DNA from: Martelella sp. AD-3
GTDB lineage: Bacteria > Pseudomonadota > Alphaproteobacteria > Rhizobiales > Rhizobiaceae
Direction of reading: 5' to 3'
DNA: 64,000 nucleotides
NCBI RefSeq assembly: GCF_001578105.1
Contig: NZ_CP014275.1
Coordinates: 2,418,001-2,482,000 of the forward strand
Below are positions 62,780 to 64,000 of this stretch, piece after piece; position 1 is the stretch's first letter; each line of letters starts with the position of its first letter. A program made the position numbers and the translations under genes. Below the pieces are notes generated by a model. It saw nothing but the letters and a program-made list of their open reading frames with translations, was not told the DNA's origin and did no database searches.

Positions 62780-64000
62780 ATGCAATTCAAACCGTCCAGA
62801 ACCTTCACCCGTCTTCTGGGGTCTGCCGCCGTTGCCGCTCTGGTTCCGCTTGCGGCCCAGGCCCAGGAAACCAAGACGATCACGTCCTGGGACCTGCGTT
62901 CGGACACAACCACGGCCGGCATCGTCCGTGACGCGATGGACCGTTTCGAGGAGGCCAACCCCGGCTATGTCGTCGAGGATTCGCACTTTGCCAACGACGC
63001 CTACAAGACCAAGCTGAAGATCGCTTTCGGCGCCAACGAGCCCCCTTGCATCTTCGCCTCCTGGGGCGGCGGCCCGCTGAAGGAATATGTCGATTCCGAT
63101 CAGGTCGTCGACCTGACGCCCTATCTCGACGCCAACCCGGAATTCAAGGACCGCTTCGTGCCGGCAAGCTTCGGCCCGGTGACCTTCAACGACAAGATCT
63201 ACGGCCTGCCGGCTGAAAACACCGCCGTGGCCGTGATCTTCTACAATACCGAGATTTTCGACGAGCTCGACCTGACGCCGCCGGAGACCTGGGACGAACT
63301 GATGAACGTCATCAGCGTCCTGAACGAGAACAACATCGCCCCCTTCGCGCTTGCCAACAAGAACAAGTGGCCCGGCTCGATGTATTTCGTTCTGCTGGCC
63401 GACCGCATCGGCGGCCCGGAAGCCTTCCGCAAGGCGGCAGCGCGTGAAGAAGGCGGTTCCTTCGAGGATCCGGTCTTCATCGAGGCCGGCGAGCGGCTTC
63501 AGGAGCTCGTCGAGGCCGACGCGTTTGCCCGCGGCTACAACGGTCTCGACTATGACGTCGGCGGTTCGCGTCGCCTGCTTTACGCCGATCGCGCCGCCAT
63601 GGAGCTGATGGGCAGCTGGGAAATGGCCACCATCCGCAACGAGAATCCGGAATTCGCCGAAAAGGTCGATTTCTTCACCTTCCCCTCGGTGCCCGATGGC
63701 AAGGGCGATCCGTCCAACGTGATCGGCACGCTCGGCGACAATTATGTCAGCATCGCCTCCGCCTGCCCCTATAAGGACAAGGCCTTCGAACTGCTGACCT
63801 ACCTCACCAATGACGATGCGGCCGCCGCCCGCCTTGCCGACCAGCGCGTGATGCCGCTGAAGGGCATCACCACCGAGGACCCCTTCCTGAACAAGGTTCT
63901 GGAAGTCGTCGGCGAGGCCGGTAGCGTTCAGCTTTGGTACGATCAGGAACTGCCGCCGGCCCTTGGTGAAGTCCACAAGGACACGGTCCAGCAGCTCTTC
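62780..64000 (+). CDS. ABC transporter sugar-binding protein, partial (runs off window)
   Basis: 407 codons are in the window and no stop is reached. Start ATG follows GGGAGGACACA. Signal peptide MQFKPSRTFTRLLGSAAVAA, cleaved near AQAQ. Mature sequence fits a CUT1-type solute-binding protein: AMDRFEEANPGYVVE, FGPVTFNDKIYGLPAENTAV, PETWDELMNV and MELMGSWEMATI. First gene of an importer operon that continues to the right. Substrate unknown. Confidence 0.93.
   Translation, partial: MQFKPSRTFTRLLGSAAVAALVPLAAQAQETKTITSWDLRSDTTTAGIVRDAMDRFEEANPGYVVEDSHFANDAYKTKLKIAFGANEPPCIFASWGGGPLKEYVDSDQVVDLTPYLDANPEFKDRFVPASFGPVTFNDKIYGLPAENTAVAVIFYNTEIFDELDLTPPETWDELMNVISVLNENNIAPFALANKNKWPGSMYFVLLADRIGGPEAFRKAAAREEGGSFEDPVFIEAGERLQELVEADAFARGYNGLDYDVGGSRRLLYADRAAMELMGSWEMATIRNENPEFAEKVDFFTFPSVPDGKGDPSNVIGTLGDNYVSIASACPYKDKAFELLTYLTNDDAAAARLADQRVMPLKGITTEDPFLNKVLEVVGEAGSVQLWYDQELPPALGEVHKDTVQQLF

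Noticed and set aside
1..64000. CRISPR arrays, tRNA or rRNA genes, integrase or classical insertion sequences
   Set aside because: No regularly spaced repeats, tRNA-like cloverleaf ends, rRNA stretches or transposase motifs were seen when reading both strands.

Overview
The window is about 64 kb of GC-rich DNA from what looks like an alphaproteobacterium of the order Hyphomicrobiales/Rhizobiales (Rhizobiaceae-like). The grounds are a seven-gene suf operon headed by a second cysteine desulfurase and preceded by an Irr-box-like palindrome, a FixK/FNR-type box upstream of a pyruvate formate-lyase locus, a DUF982 protein, LacI-controlled sugar-type ABC transporters, and intergenic mosaic palindromes of the rhizobial kind. 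The species cannot be settled from the sequence. I saw no rRNA, tRNA or CRISPR array.

Region 1 (1-10 kb) is core metabolism. fumC is followed by a LysE-type exporter and, on the minus strand, an iron-sulfur assembly operon reading nifS-like, sufB, (GIY-YIG insertion), sufC, sufD, sufS, a DUF59/SufT-like gene, sufA. A GIY-YIG gene flanked by a perfect 28-bp inverted repeat sits between sufB and sufC.

Region 2 (10-28 kb) is mixed: an alpha/beta hydrolase, a small membrane protein coupled to a DUF4440-like protein, tyrS, the anaerobic pair pflB-pflA, a TIGR03032 protein paired with a hydroxypyruvate isomerase-like protein, an E. coli-type (type I) MurB, a 1507-residue GAF-PAS(x7)-GGDEF-EAL protein, a Gfo/Idh/MocA oxidoreductase, a glycine-zipper lipoprotein and a BON protein. 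Four copies of a modular palindromic repeat lie in the whole window; two of them supply the stop codon of the adjacent gene.

Region 3 (28.9-43.9 kb) is the most unusual part. Two divergent operons encode only proteins with predicted export signals. The minus operon is a caspase (C14), an MscS-family channel, a very large Sel1-repeat/CHAT protease and a peptidoglycan-binding-like protein. The plus operon is a DUF900 alpha/beta hydrolase and a second CHAT protease. All three proteases keep their His/Cys dyads and the reading frames are joined by 4-bp overlaps. I propose this as a candidate undescribed envelope-located caspase/CHAT protease system.

Region 4 (43.9-59 kb) is a metal P-type ATPase followed by a large divergent catabolic locus: a LacI regulator, an MFS transporter, a D-threonine-aldolase-like enzyme, a MalK-type ATPase, an SDR and a TIM-barrel-like protein on the minus strand; a complete ABC importer (binding protein and two permeases), a RidA-like protein, a cog3964 deacetylase, CutC and an SDR on the plus strand. 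The only MalK-type ATPase here lies in the opposite arm from the permeases, so the two arms probably form one regulon.

Region 5 (59-64 kb) holds an SdaC/TdcC-type amino-acid transporter, a DUF982 protein, a LacI regulator and the start of another ABC sugar-binding protein that runs off the right edge.
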